NCBI GenBank assembly: GCA_031551965.1
Contig: JAVBMW010000011.1
Location: forward strand, 1-64,000
From: CALVGQ01 sp031551965
GTDB taxonomy: Bacteria > Bacillota_I > Bacilli_A > Erysipelotrichales > Erysipelotrichaceae
Reading direction: 5' to 3'
Length of the DNA stretch: 64,000 nt
How positions within the stretch are numbered: position 1 is the first letter of the stretch; the number at the start of each line of letters is the position of its first letter. The notes under the pieces are model-generated. The model was not told where the DNA came from. It saw only the letters and a list, made by a program, of their open reading frames with translations, and searched no databases. The position numbers were made by a program, and so were the translations under genes. Shown here in pieces: positions 44,746-53,431 of the stretch.

Positions 44746-47580
44746 CTATTTTTTTATACCAGTATTTGGAACTACATATTTATCGTTTGACACAACAAAT
44801 TTAGTTGTTCCAGTTGTATTCCCTAATTCTTCTACATAAGCATAAATATAATAAGTTCCTGGTTTTAGCACTGTTTTAGAAGTCCATAACGTACCATCCC
44901 AGTTTTTATCACTTGTATTGTAATAATATGTATAATTTGTTGATTCTCCAAAATTTGTGCTTAAATATGGCACATTTTTTAAACCATTATTTGCACCACT
45001 CATATCAACATAAGCATGTTTTGAACTTTCAACAGGCTGATTAGTTGGAGTTGTAGGCGTTGGTGTAGGCATTGGTGTTGGAGTTGGTGTTGGTGATGAA
45101 GTAGTAATTCCGGTGCTTACTTGAGCAGTCCCAGCATCATAATTTGTATTAGCTTTTGTACGTGCAAATACATAATAAGTTGTCCCAGCATTTAAGCTTG
45201 TAAAGCTTACACCATCTTGCCATCCACTTGTTGGAACAGGTGATGAAGATGTGCTAATAGCATATTCAACAGTTTGTCCGCTACCACCAGTATTAGTTAC
45301 TGCATTAACAATTATAGAACTACTTGTAGCAGTTCCACTCACGCTTGGTGCTCCACTAACCGCTGCCCCATCTGCTTTCGCTATTGCGCTTGTGCTAATT
45401 GTTCCTGAAGGTGTAATTGCTTTATTATCAGTCATATTTGTAGCCGGAATACTTGTATTATACGTCAATGTTGCCGTACTGGAATTTGCTGTTGTAGGAG
45501 TCCCTGTTATCGGAATTGTAACAACTGTGTCACTTGTTCTTACAGGTGTTCCTGCTATTAATCCAGCTGGTAGCCCACTTACTGTAAAATCAGATGTATT
45601 AATTATAGTTACATATGTATCATTTGATAATGTATATACAATCGATGCATTACTAACTGCTTGACCTACTTTTAAGTTAATTAAACCGGTTGTAGAAATT
45701 GCAATTTTAGGTACAGGTATCGCTGTAACTTTTACGTATTGAGACAAATCAGTCAATTTATATGGGGAAGTTGCTGTAAAATTATTGTATCCCTTGTAAT
45801 TGTTAGTATTATTAAAAGTCAGAATATTTCCAGCTGCATCCTTTGCAATTACATTCGTAGGGGCAGTCTCAATATATATTGCAGCATTATTCTTGTTAGC
45901 ATTATTTGTATCAGTGTTTGAAGTATTTGCTGTACCGCTTTGTGCAATAATCTCTCCACCTGTCATTACAAGCGTATCAAGTAACCTAACTCCATTGCTA
46001 AGGCTGTTAGATGAGTCTCCACTAGTAGCAGTGAGTTTACCTCCATTCATTATCAATTTATTCGCAAAGACTCCAACTGATAAAGCTCCTGTCTGATTTC
46101 CTGAGTTGACAGTAATCGTTCCACTTTCAATTGTTAGGTCCGCACGACTAGAAGCATCACCTACGAAGATCCCGCTTACTGTTGCACTTTCAACTTTCAG
46201 AGATCCATTACCTTTAATCATTAGAGCACCGTCAGCTAATAATGCACCTTCAACGTTTACAGATCGATTTGCAGTATATGCAATATTATTTGTTCCAATT
46301 AGGACAATTGTGGTGTTTGCAGGAACGTAAACCGCAAATACTTTAGTTTGGTTAACGCTAACTGTTATATTAGCATTGTTTAAAACAAGTGTGTTCGCTT
46401 CATACCCATCCGCAGCAGTTAGATACCATTTCCAACCTTCACTGCTATCAGTGATATTACTGGTTTTTGGATTGCCTGATCCATTGCCACCTGCATAAGT
46501 TATTGTTGAATCATCAACTAAATTCAAAGGCGTGGTTCGTGTAGCATCTATTGGTTGCTTTATTAGTTGTTTATCATTATTCGTTACATTAGCATCTGAA
46601 ACACTGAAAGAATCTATTGTTCCTTTAATATACCCAGTTGCTGTAACTTCGATAGTATAAGTTCCGTTCACAACATTAGAAATGGTATAATTACCATTTG
46701 AATCGGTTGTTACAGCACTACCTACATTGCCACTACTGTTTTTTAATTGAACAGAAGCTCCTGATACCACTGCTGAAGTATCCCCATCCGTAATTTTACC
46801 AGTAATGGAATAAGCAGGTGTTATCTCTACATACTTCGCAATACTTCCACTTACTTTGTATGTTAGAGAACTCCAATCAGCCTTATTAAGATTACCGCCT
46901 AATACATCTGTTGATCCCATTGCAATTACATTCGAAATAGCCGAATTCGAATTTATTGCCTTTTGTTGATTAGTACCATTACCTACCTTTGCAGTAAGTT
47001 TACCCCCTGTTACACTTAATGTGCCGAAGAAATATACCCCAATAGAAATGTTGCTATTCCCACCTATCGCATTGACCGTTCCGCTATTAATAGTAAGTGA
47101 TGAGCCATCTGATACTATTCCTTTAGATTCAAGATTCGAAGATCCTGCTGTAATGTTTAGCACACCAGTTTTAGCAGACTCCCCTTCGATTATTAAAGGA
47201 CTATTTATTTTTAATCCAACAGAATAGTCCTTACCTGTACTCGTGCTAGTAATGTTGTTTGTGGAACCATCTGAAAGCACAATTTTTGCACTACTCTCTA
47301 TTTGCATTGCCGTACCTGCCGAAGTAGAAAAATTAAAGTTTGTAAGTGTCAATGTATCTCCATCTACCGACCAATTTCCAACATTTCCAGTGTAAACTGC
47401 AATAGGATTACCTGTAGGATCATACTCATATAGATTCCAGTCATTATCTACTTTCATAAAAATAAGTGTAAAGTCCGCTTCCTCTGCAAACACCGGTATC
47501 TCTAATCCTGGCAACAACGTGAATATCATCATAATTGTCAGAAAGAGTTTGAATATTTGTTTCAATTTATTTGTTACCAT
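44746..47580 (-). CDS. Large multidomain secreted protein
   Basis: The product has 944 residues. A signal peptide (LFLTIMMIFTLLPGLEIPVFA) is followed by a beta-helix carbohydrate-binding-like domain (~35-250). Next is a carboxypeptidase-regulatory-like domain (SITGKITDGDTSAVVSGA, NGNYTISNVVNGTYTIEV, ~255-340), then a second beta-helix (~350-600), a Ser/Thr-rich part, an Fn3-like stretch (~760-850) and a PTPTPTPMPTPTPT linker. The end is the shared ~95-residue domain closing with VPNTGIKK. It has no enzyme motif. It is probably a surface or matrix protein, placed between a two-component system and its shorter homologue. Confidence 0.85.
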   Translation of the reverse strand: MVTNKLKQIFKLFLTIMMIFTLLPGLEIPVFAEEADFTLIFMKVDNDWNLYEYDPTGNPIAVYTGNVGNWSVDGDTLTLTNFNFSTSAGTAMQIESSAKIVLSDGSTNNITSTSTGKDYSVGLKINSPLIIEGESAKTGVLNITAGSSNLESKGIVSDGSSLTINSGTVNAIGGNSNISIGVYFFGTLSVTGGKLTAKVGNGTNQQKAINSNSAISNVIAMGSTDVLGGNLNKADWSSLTYKVSGSIAKYVEITPAYSITGKITDGDTSAVVSGASVQLKNSSGNVGSAVTTDSNGNYTISNVVNGTYTIEVTATGYIKGTIDSFSVSDANVTNNDKQLIKQPIDATRTTPLNLVDDSTITYAGGNGSGNPKTSNITDSSEGWKWYLTAADGYEANTLVLNNANITVSVNQTKVFAVYVPANTTIVLIGTNNIAYTANRSVNVEGALLADGALMIKGNGSLKVESATVSGIFVGDASSRADLTIESGTITVNSGNQTGALSVGVFANKLIMNGGKLTATSGDSSNSLSNGVRLLDTLVMTGGEIIAQSGTANTSNTDTNNANKNNAAIYIETAPTNVIAKDAAGNILTFNNTNNYKGYNNFTATSPYKLTDLSQYVKVTAIPVPKIAISTTGLINLKVGQAVSNASIVYTLSNDTYVTIINTSDFTVSGLPAGLIAGTPVRTSDTVVTIPITGTPTTANSSTATLTYNTSIPATNMTDNKAITPSGTISTSAIAKADGAAVSGAPSVSGTATSSSIIVNAVTNTGGSGQTVEYAISTSSSPVPTSGWQDGVSFTSLNAGTTYYVFARTKANTNYDAGTAQVSTGITTSSPTPTPTPMPTPTPTTPTNQPVESSKHAYVDMSGANNGLKNVPYLSTNFGESTNYTYYYNTSDKNWDGTLWTSKTVLKPGTYYIYAYVEELGNTTGTTKFVVSNDKYVVPNTGIKK
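44763..45014. repeat. Near-identical 250-bp repeat, copy 2
   Basis: The partner of 42645-42896, in direct orientation inside the end of the 944-residue gene. Confidence 0.92.
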
Positions 47581-47656
47581 ATTTATTCTCCTCGTATAAC
47601 TTTCAGTGTAATTATCACAAACGACGTTATACTGGCGTTATATTGCAAACAATAAA

Positions 47657-47688
47657 AAATCTCAAGAAATTATATGATCCTGAGATTT
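47657..47688 (-). terminator. Terminator of kinase/regulator operon
   Basis: AAATCTCA and TGAGATTT (47657-47664, 47681-47688) with a 16-nt loop, then TTTTTATTG on the minus strand. The arms match those of the hairpin at 44617-44649. Confidence 0.65.
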
Positions 47689-47695
47689 ATTACTT

Positions 47696-48487
47696 TTATT
47701 TCATTTTTTTATCTAAAAAACTTGCGGTAAATTCTGCCCAACTATATTCTGACATATATTCACCATGATATTGATTAATTGCCTGTGGGAGTCCTTTATC
47801 AAAATCATAGTAATCACAAGAGAATTTTGAGGTATTTATGGCATAAAGTCCGTTTTTCTTTATTAAAATATCTTTTACATTCACTGATTGCATCACTGTT
47901 TCTATTTCATCAATTAACTTGTGAAAATGTGTCTGTATAGATCGTGTATAGGGTTGATCTTCCCATAAAATGGCAGCTAATTGTTTTTTACTAACACTTA
48001 CACCCTGTCTATCTACTAAATAAGCAAGTAATTCTTTTGCTTTAGGACGGCTAAACATGATTGGTTTTCCATCATAAAACACTTCAAAGTTTCCAAAGCA
48101 ATGAATGTATAAACCTTGATTAGTTTGATTTACAGGATATCGTAATCGATGCAACTCTTTTTCAATTTGTTTTGAATCAATCGGTTTCATCACATAACCT
48201 GATGCTGGAATCTGATAAGCATCTACTGCGTAGGAGCTAAATCCAGTTACAAATATGATATTGATTTGTTCATGAATTTTTTTTAACTGTTCAGCTAACT
48301 TTAATCCATTTATATCACTCATTTCAATATCCAAAAACGCTACATCAACAATGTTTTTTCGAGCATAGTCTATTGCTTCATCTGCATATAAAAAAGAAGT
48401 AAAATTTGTATTTGCATCTATTTCTTTAATGGCTCTTTCAATTGCGATTAAAGCAATTTGTTCATCATCTACGGCAATAATATTCAT
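47696..48487 (-). CDS. Response regulator with SARP-type output domain
   Basis: The 263-residue protein has a receiver domain (1-125) with the acidic pair DDE at 7-9, phospho-Asp in AFLDIEMSD and Lys in MKPID. The C-terminal half starts YIHCFGNFEVFYDGKPI, then SRPKAKELLAYLV, the winged-helix pattern of SARP/BTAD-type regulators. It overlaps the kinase gene by 4 nt. Likely targets are the two secreted-protein genes directly downstream, an inference from position. Confidence 0.88.
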   Translation of the reverse strand: MNIIAVDDEQIALIAIERAIKEIDANTNFTSFLYADEAIDYARKNIVDVAFLDIEMSDINGLKLAEQLKKIHEQINIIFVTGFSSYAVDAYQIPASGYVMKPIDSKQIEKELHRLRYPVNQTNQGLYIHCFGNFEVFYDGKPIMFSRPKAKELLAYLVDRQGVSVSKKQLAAILWEDQPYTRSIQTHFHKLIDEIETVMQSVNVKDILIKKNGLYAINTSKFSCDYYDFDKGLPQAINQYHGEYMSEYSWAEFTASFLDKKMK

Positions 48488-49779
48488 GCTCGATCCACCT
48501 TTTGTTTTGGTATTTCAATTGTTACTTTTGTTCCAACTTCTAATGTACTTTCAACAAATACATTTCCTTGACACTGCATACTCACACGACTTTTTACATT
48601 TGATAAGCCAATATGACTACGATCTTCCTGATATTTATTATCTACATCAAAACCTATTCCATTATCAATCACCATAATTCGATAACGATCATCTGTTTCA
48701 TCAGTATGGATTTCAACCGTTCCACCATTTCTTTTTTTTGTAACACCATGACGCACCGCATTTTCCACAATGGGTTGAAGAGTCATTGCAGGAATCATAA
48801 AGTCTACTGATTTAAGATCATAAATTATTTCCAACCGATTTTTAAAGCGTATTTTTTCTAAACGAAGATACTGCTCAGTATGTTCCATTTCTTTTGAAAA
48901 TGGAATTGGTTTTCGTTGTGAAAGTGAATCCAAATTACCTCGAAGATAATTTGAAAAATCAAGCACTGCTTCATGAGCCATATTAGGATCTACGAATATT
49001 AAAGCATCAATTGTATTTAAAACATTAAATAAAAAGTGTGGTTGTATTTGTCCTAACATGATGGAAATTTTCATTTCCATCATTTCTAATTCATGAGTTT
49101 TAATTTGATCTCTAAGCTCAATTTGAATATTAATAAAAATCAAAAAAAGTGTGAATGTTGCCCCAGTTGGAGCTAGATATACATTTGGTATTAAAATCTC
49201 TATTCCGTAAAAGAAGAAGGGAAAGACTGTATACAACAAAAGAGATATCCACTCTCTTTTCTTAAGTACATGTTTATATTGAAGTGTTACATAAAAAGTA
49301 ACACACATAAATATTATAGGCAGTATTTCAGATATCCAAAAAGTATTCTGTTGTACATAATAATTGGTTGCATCAAAATAAGCATATAAATTAGTAAAAG
49401 ATGCTATAATTGCCATAATTATATTCGAAACCCCAATCAAAATCATGAGATTAAAATATTTTTTTGAAACTGTAGTTTTTAACTTTAAATATTCATAAAT
49501 ATAACATGAGAATGTAATAATTTGTATTCCTGATGTGCAATAACTAAAACAATCTAAAACACGAATCGCTATATCGATAAACAATCCAGTCTTTCCAAAC
49601 ATCAGCCCTATAAATGCATCACAAATCATCCCAATAAAGACAAACAATACAGTCAGAAAGAAATAAAAATTAACTCGTTTTTTTAAATCTGATGTAGCAA
49701 TAGATAAAATTAAAAGTGAAACGATCATAATAAATGAACTAAGATTCAGTCCCAAATACACTACATAATTCATTTCCAT
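48484..49779 (-). CDS. LytS-type sensor histidine kinase
   Basis: The product has 431 residues. Seven hydrophobic segments fill residues 5-230. A cytoplasmic kinase core follows: QIQPHFLFNVLNTI contains the phospho-His (LytS/HisKA_7TM type), TLQPIVENAVRHG is the N box, and DNGIGFD and GLSNVKSR form the G boxes. It forms a pair with the SARP-type regulator (4-nt overlap). The signal is unknown. Confidence 0.92.
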   Translation of the reverse strand: MEMNYVVYLGLNLSSFIMIVSLLILSIATSDLKKRVNFYFFLTVLFVFIGMICDAFIGLMFGKTGLFIDIAIRVLDCFSYCTSGIQIITFSCYIYEYLKLKTTVSKKYFNLMILIGVSNIIMAIIASFTNLYAYFDATNYYVQQNTFWISEILPIIFMCVTFYVTLQYKHVLKKREWISLLLYTVFPFFFYGIEILIPNVYLAPTGATFTLFLIFINIQIELRDQIKTHELEMMEMKISIMLGQIQPHFLFNVLNTIDALIFVDPNMAHEAVLDFSNYLRGNLDSLSQRKPIPFSKEMEHTEQYLRLEKIRFKNRLEIIYDLKSVDFMIPAMTLQPIVENAVRHGVTKKRNGGTVEIHTDETDDRYRIMVIDNGIGFDVDNKYQEDRSHIGLSNVKSRVSMQCQGNVFVESTLEVGTKVTIEIPKQKVDRA

Positions 49780-49850
49780 CTACATCACCTTCTAAAACTA
49801 GTTTATTATTCTAAAGCCTCAAAGTCAATGTGAGGAGCCAATAGTTAATC

Positions 49851-49919
49851 AAAAAGGGATCCCTCGTTTATTTGTCTTTATTTGAATCTACCCTAATTTT
49901 GAAACATCACACATCTTTA
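49851..49919. repeat. Direct repeat copy 1, left flank of decayed toxin-antitoxin block
   Basis: GGGATCCCTCG then TTGTCTTTATTTGAATCTA and AATTTTGAAACATCAC, closely matching 51333-51393. In this copy the terminator hairpin has lost its loop and become a simple GGGATCCC palindrome. Confidence 0.7.
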
Positions 49920-49942
49920 ATGGCGCTAAATATTATATTTAA

Positions 49943-50014
49943 TACGCAATAATTGCGTAATTATTGATTTTTTAACATGCAATAATTACGTATTGCATTA
50001 TTTTATTGTATACT
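49943..50014 (+). promoter_or_regulatory. Promoter with two inverted repeats, HTH gene
   Basis: TTACGT (49986-49991), a 17-nt spacer and TATACT (50009-50014) form a plus-strand promoter. Dyad 1 is TACGCAA/TTGCGTA (49943-49959). Dyad 2 is ATGCAATA/TATTGCAT (49977-49998) and covers the -35 box. This is typical for an autorepressed toxin-antitoxin promoter. Confidence 0.65.
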
Positions 50015-50032
50015 TTGATTGGGTGATGTAAA

Positions 50033-50480
50033 TTGACTTTAAAAGAACTTCGTAAACAAAAAAAGCTGACTCAGATTAAATGTGCTAAGTATCTCGGAAT
50101 TCCCATTCGTACTTATCAGAATTATGAAACCGATAATTCTAAATCTACATCAATGAAATATGAATATATGATACAAAAATTAGAACAGTATGGCTTCGTT
50201 GATGAATCACATGGAATTTTAACAATTCAACAAATAATAGATACATGTAACGATGTCTTCGAAGATTTCGACATTAAATATTGTTACTTTTTTGGCTGAA
50301 AATAGTGATGTCGACCTGTTGATTTCCACATCGATTTCAGGTATAAAATTTTACGATTTGAAAGAAACATTGCGAGATACTTTGAAGAAAACAGTAGATG
50401 TATTGAATAGTGAACAACTAAAGGATAATCTAGATCTAATAAATGAAATTTTAAAGGATGGTATAAAGATATATGGATAA
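50033..50480 (+). pseudogene. Decayed HTH-nucleotidyltransferase (MntA-like antitoxin)
   Basis: The first frame (TTG at 50033, GGTGAT upstream) encodes an XRE helix-turn-helix (LTQIKCAKYLGIPIRTYQNYE) and then a nucleotidyltransferase start, DIKYCYFFG, where it meets TGA at 50297. The remainder continues in another frame as AENSDVDLLI through DLKETLRDTLKK and ends KIYG at 50480. In intact MNT proteins FGSxAxGxxxxxSDxDL is continuous. About 16 nt, including the active-site Ser and second Gly, look deleted, perhaps between two GGCT words. The protein is therefore inactive as an enzyme. The HTH part may still be made. Confidence 0.75.
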
Positions 50481-50529
50481 CAAGAAAAATAATCAATATT
50501 ATATCAAGAAAATTGGAGAATTAATCTGA
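50473..50529 (+). pseudogene. N-terminal remnant of HepT-like toxin
   Basis: An 18-codon frame, MDNKKNNQYYIKKIGELI, starts 8 nt before the MNT remnant ends and stops at TGA 50527-50529, which overlaps the next ATG. In MNT-HEPN (MntA-HepT) modules the toxin begins at this place with a similar charged helix. Only the first helix remains, so the toxin is lost. The identification is by position and the short similarity. Confidence 0.45.
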
Positions 50530-51302
50530 TGCGATACTATGTTACTTCTGACGTCCATAGTTTTTTTGATGAATTGAAAATTGCCTTAACAGAAAAGGGT
50601 TTTTTTAAAGATACTGAACCTCATAAACTTATTATTTGTGGTGACTTGTATGATAGAGGTTCACAGGCATCTCAACTGCAAGATTTTATTCTTGATTTGC
50701 TTTCAAAAGATGAAATTATTCTTATAAAAGGGAATCATGAAGATTTAATATTAGACCTTCTACATAATTGGCACAAAGGTAGCTATCTTCAAGAACATCA
50801 TTATACCAACGGAACAATTGATACAGTTTGTCAGCTGACAAAAACAGCTATGATTGATATGGTTACTAATACACAGAAAGTTTGCACAGATTTGTTAATA
50901 AATCCATTTATGCAAAAAATCATTCCTGCAATGGTTGATTATTATGAAACAGAAAACTATATTTTTACTCATGGATGGATACCTTGTACACCTATTAATT
51001 TAGGCTTATATGATAAAGAATATGTTTATATTGATAATTGGCGAAATGCTAGTAAAGAATTATGGAACAAAGCACGATGGATCAATGGAATGGAAGCTGC
51101 GCATTATGGAATAATCGAAAAGGAAAAAACGATTATATGTGGGCACTGGCATTGTTCTTTTGGTCACTCCAATTACGAATTTGATGGTGGAGAATTTGAT
51201 GATAACCCTAATTTTGCACCATACATCGGAAAGGGAATTATCGCACTTGATGCTTGTACAGCTATATCAAAAAAAATTAACTGCATAGTGATAGAAGATT
51301 AA
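50529..51302 (+). CDS. PPP-type metallophosphoesterase
   Basis: The product has 257 residues with the full calcineurin-like motif set: SDVHSFFDE (metal I), CGDLYDRGS (metal II), KGNHED (catalytic), FTHGW and CGHWH. This order fits bacterial serine/threonine protein phosphatases of the PrpE/PP2A-like type, or Ap4A hydrolases. Its ATG overlaps the stop of the HepT remnant (TGATG), so it is now the last gene of a decayed toxin-antitoxin transcript. A terminator is at 51317-51352. Confidence 0.9.
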   Translation: MRYYVTSDVHSFFDELKIALTEKGFFKDTEPHKLIICGDLYDRGSQASQLQDFILDLLSKDEIILIKGNHEDLILDLLHNWHKGSYLQEHHYTNGTIDTVCQLTKTAMIDMVTNTQKVCTDLLINPFMQKIIPAMVDYYETENYIFTHGWIPCTPINLGLYDKEYVYIDNWRNASKELWNKARWINGMEAAHYGIIEKEKTIICGHWHCSFGHSNYEFDGGEFDDNPNFAPYIGKGIIALDACTAISKKINCIVIED

Positions 51303-51316
51303 GTTTTCTCACAAAA

Positions 51317-51352
51317 AGGATCCCTTCTTTACGGGATCCTCGTTTGTTTGTC
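51317..51352 (+). terminator. Terminator after metallophosphatase
   Basis: AGGATCCC and GGGATCCT (51317-51324, 51333-51340), 8-nt loop, then CGTTTGTTTGTCTTT. Confidence 0.75.
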
Positions 51353-51393
51353 TTTATTTGAATCTATCATAATTTTGAGACATCACATCTTTT
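51333..51393. repeat. Direct repeat copy 2, right flank of the block
   Basis: Matches 49856-49919 with a few substitutions and small gaps: TTGTCTTTATTTGAATCTA is identical in both, with ATTTTGAGACATCAC here versus ATTTTGAAACATCAC there. Confidence 0.7.
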
Positions 51394-51410
51394 CATTAAT
51401 TAATTGATTC

Positions 51411-51434
51411 ATGGTGCCAAGCACCTTTTTGTTT
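51411..51434 (+). terminator. Short hairpin with T-tract
   Basis: GGTGC, CAA, GCACC (51413-51425) followed by TTTTTGTTT. A compact plus-strand terminator, second after the phosphatase gene. Confidence 0.6.
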
Positions 51435-51485
51435 CTAAAATCTAAGAATAATACATTCTTATTTAAACTGCGTATGCAGTTAATT

Positions 51486-51644
51486 TAACTATATTCAATT
51501 GTAGTATTTATATTGTCCATTGGTACGTCCTCTACAGAAACTACTTTCTTTCTATCTTTAAATCCACATCTGTTTTTTTGCTTCCTCAACCAGCTCTGCT
51601 AACTGATTAGGAAGCGACTTAAATTTCGAGTAACACCTTTTTCA
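51486..51644 (-). pseudogene. Degenerate small ORF
   Basis: On the minus strand, GGAGG followed after 9 nt by ATG (51642-51644) opens a frame that stops after eight codons. In the next frame KFKSLPNQLAELVEEAKK reads smoothly up to an A7 run, and in a third frame GFKDRKKVVSVEDVPMD continues to TAA at 51486. Joined with two single-base shifts it gives about 52 residues. The family is not recognised. Frameshifts and the isolated position suggest a dead gene; chance reading frames remain possible. Confidence 0.35.
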
Positions 51645-51736
51645 TAAACTTAAACCTCCTTATGTCAAAGACTTGTTAAGCCTAAGTCTTCCTTTTGTTA
51701 ACTTAATAATATCCTATTTATAAATAAGAAACAGTC

Positions 51737-51765
51737 TTATAATAAAAATTTATTTATGATATAAT
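51737..51765 (+). promoter_or_regulatory. Possible promoter for a short plus-strand RNA
   Basis: An extended -10 element TGATATAAT (51757-51765) has TTATAA 17 nt upstream. About 50 nt further downstream lies a terminator hairpin (51817-51852). No ORF is between them. The region is AT-rich, so chance matches are likely. Confidence 0.25.
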
Positions 51766-51816
51766 ATATTCGTTGGGGTAAAGAAGTAAAAATAATTGTG
51801 TTAAACACTCATATTG

Positions 51817-51852
51817 AAAAAAAGGCATTTTCTTTAAGAATTTGCCTTTTTA
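51817..51852. terminator. Bidirectional terminator, end of flotillin gene
   Basis: AAAAGGCA and TGCCTTTT (51820-51827, 51843-51850). T-tracts follow on both strands, seven T on the minus strand, where it ends the flotillin transcript. Confidence 0.8.
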
Positions 51853-51857
51853 AGTTG

Positions 51858-53339
51858 TTAACCGTTTACTGGTTCTTTAACTACTTCTTCTTTAGTTGCT
51901 TCTTGCTTTGTTTCAGTTTTACTATTAACTAAAATTGATTCTGGGATCCCTGTCACATTGACATTGCGATTGACTTGAGCATCATAAGTTGAAGCCTTTA
52001 CGATTTCATTTAAATCGATTCCAACTGTTTCTTTCATGGATTCAAATAATTTAGCCATTACACTTGGAACACTATCAGCTAACCCTGATACACCATTACC
52101 GTCAGACCCAATGATTGTAACTTTATCGATTGTAGATAAAGGTTTTGCAATTTCAGATGCGATCGCAGGCAATACTTTGATAAGCATTTCACCCATCGCT
52201 GCGTTGTTATACATTTGATATGCTTCAGCTTTTTTCTGCATTGCTTCTGCTTCTGCCAATCCTTTTTGACGAATTGCTTCTGCCTCTGCTTCACCAACTG
52301 CACGAATACCAGTAGCTTCTTGTTTTTTTGTAAATAGTTCTGCTTCAGCAGCTCTTTCACGTTCAAATTTTTCAGCTTCTGCTTCTTTTTGACGACGATA
52401 TAGCTCTGCATCTGCTTGTTTACGAATTGCAGCGTTCAAAGTTTCTTCCTGAACTTGAACTTCTTTTTGTTTCACTATAATTTCTTTTTCTTGTTTTGCA
52501 ATATTTGCGTCTGCAGTTGCGATTTCAATTGATCTACGTTGAGCTTGTTCTTGAATACTGTAGGCAGCATCTGCCTCTGCTTTTTTCACATCAGATGCCA
52601 GTTTCAATTCTGCACGTTTGATATCCAATGTATTTTGTTTGATCGCAATTTCTTGTTCAGCAGCTACTTCAGCATCATTTGCCTGCATTTTGGCATTTGC
52701 TTTAGCCATAGCGATTTCTTTTTCACTTTCAGCTCTTGCAATTGCAGCAGTCTTTTGAATTTTAACGATGTTGTCCACCCCAAGGTTTTCAATAACACCA
52801 CTATCATCCACAAAGTTTTGAACATTGAAACTAACGATATCAAGTCCCATTGCACCTAAGTCAGGATCTGCATTCAGTTTTACAAGTTCTGCAAATTTTT
52901 GACGATCAGAAACCATTTCTTGGAGTTCCATCTTACCGACGATCTCACGCATGTTTCCTTCCAATACTTCTCTTGCGACACTACAGATATAATTTACATC
53001 TTTATTTAAAAAGTTCTGTGATGCCAATTTTAATAATTCAGGTTTGTCACTGATTTTGATGTTTACTGCAGCATCTACATTGATGTTGATATAATCAGCA
53101 GTCGGTACAGCATTGGATGTTTTTACGTCGATCGGAATCAACTGTAAGTTAAGAGCATCTTTCTTTTCTAAAAATGGAATCTTAATCCCAGCGCGTCCAA
53201 TCAAAATCTTTGGGGTTTTACGTAAACCAGAAATAATAAACGCAGTATCTGGGGAAGCTTTAACGTAACCCATCGCAAAGAGCACTACAAATAATACTAA
53301 AACGATTACAACAGGTAAGAAAACTAATAATTTTTCCAT
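51858..53339 (-). CDS. floT: Flotillin-like SPFH-domain protein
   Basis: The start at 53339 is set by AGGAGG 6 nt upstream; the ATG at 53345 directly touches that site and is rejected. About 493 residues. One N-terminal membrane span (LLVFLPVVIVLVLFVVLFA), an SPFH domain (~30-200), then a long coiled coil rich in Ala, Glu, Lys and Gln (KAEADAAYSIQEQ, AEAEAIRQKGLAEAEA, to ~390), and a short C-terminal part. This is the flotillin arrangement; such proteins organise membrane microdomains. It lies alone, after a terminator. Confidence 0.92.
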   Translation of the reverse strand: MEKLLVFLPVVIVLVLFVVLFAMGYVKASPDTAFIISGLRKTPKILIGRAGIKIPFLEKKDALNLQLIPIDVKTSNAVPTADYININVDAAVNIKISDKPELLKLASQNFLNKDVNYICSVAREVLEGNMREIVGKMELQEMVSDRQKFAELVKLNADPDLGAMGLDIVSFNVQNFVDDSGVIENLGVDNIVKIQKTAAIARAESEKEIAMAKANAKMQANDAEVAAEQEIAIKQNTLDIKRAELKLASDVKKAEADAAYSIQEQAQRRSIEIATADANIAKQEKEIIVKQKEVQVQEETLNAAIRKQADAELYRRQKEAEAEKFERERAAEAELFTKKQEATGIRAVGEAEAEAIRQKGLAEAEAMQKKAEAYQMYNNAAMGEMLIKVLPAIASEIAKPLSTIDKVTIIGSDGNGVSGLADSVPSVMAKLFESMKETVGIDLNEIVKASTYDAQVNRNVNVTGIPESILVNSKTETKQEATKEEVVKEPVNG

Positions 53340-53431
53340 CTTCATCCTCCTAATTTTCTTGACATTATATTATCACATTTCTTCTATTTCTTCAATACCT
53401 TATTATGCTTATATTTCTTAATATTTGTTCA

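Noticed and set aside
45041..45105. Short tandem repeats in the 944-residue gene as a CRISPR or minisatellite
   Set aside because: They are Pro-Thr linker codons in frame, without regular spacers.
45251..46330. Several plus-strand open frames opposite the 944-residue secreted protein
   Set aside because: They are antisense frames of a Thr/Ser/Val-rich gene, without ribosome sites or known domains.
51431..51720. Insertion-sequence remnant
   Set aside because: No inverted ends, target duplication or transposase-like residues can be seen.
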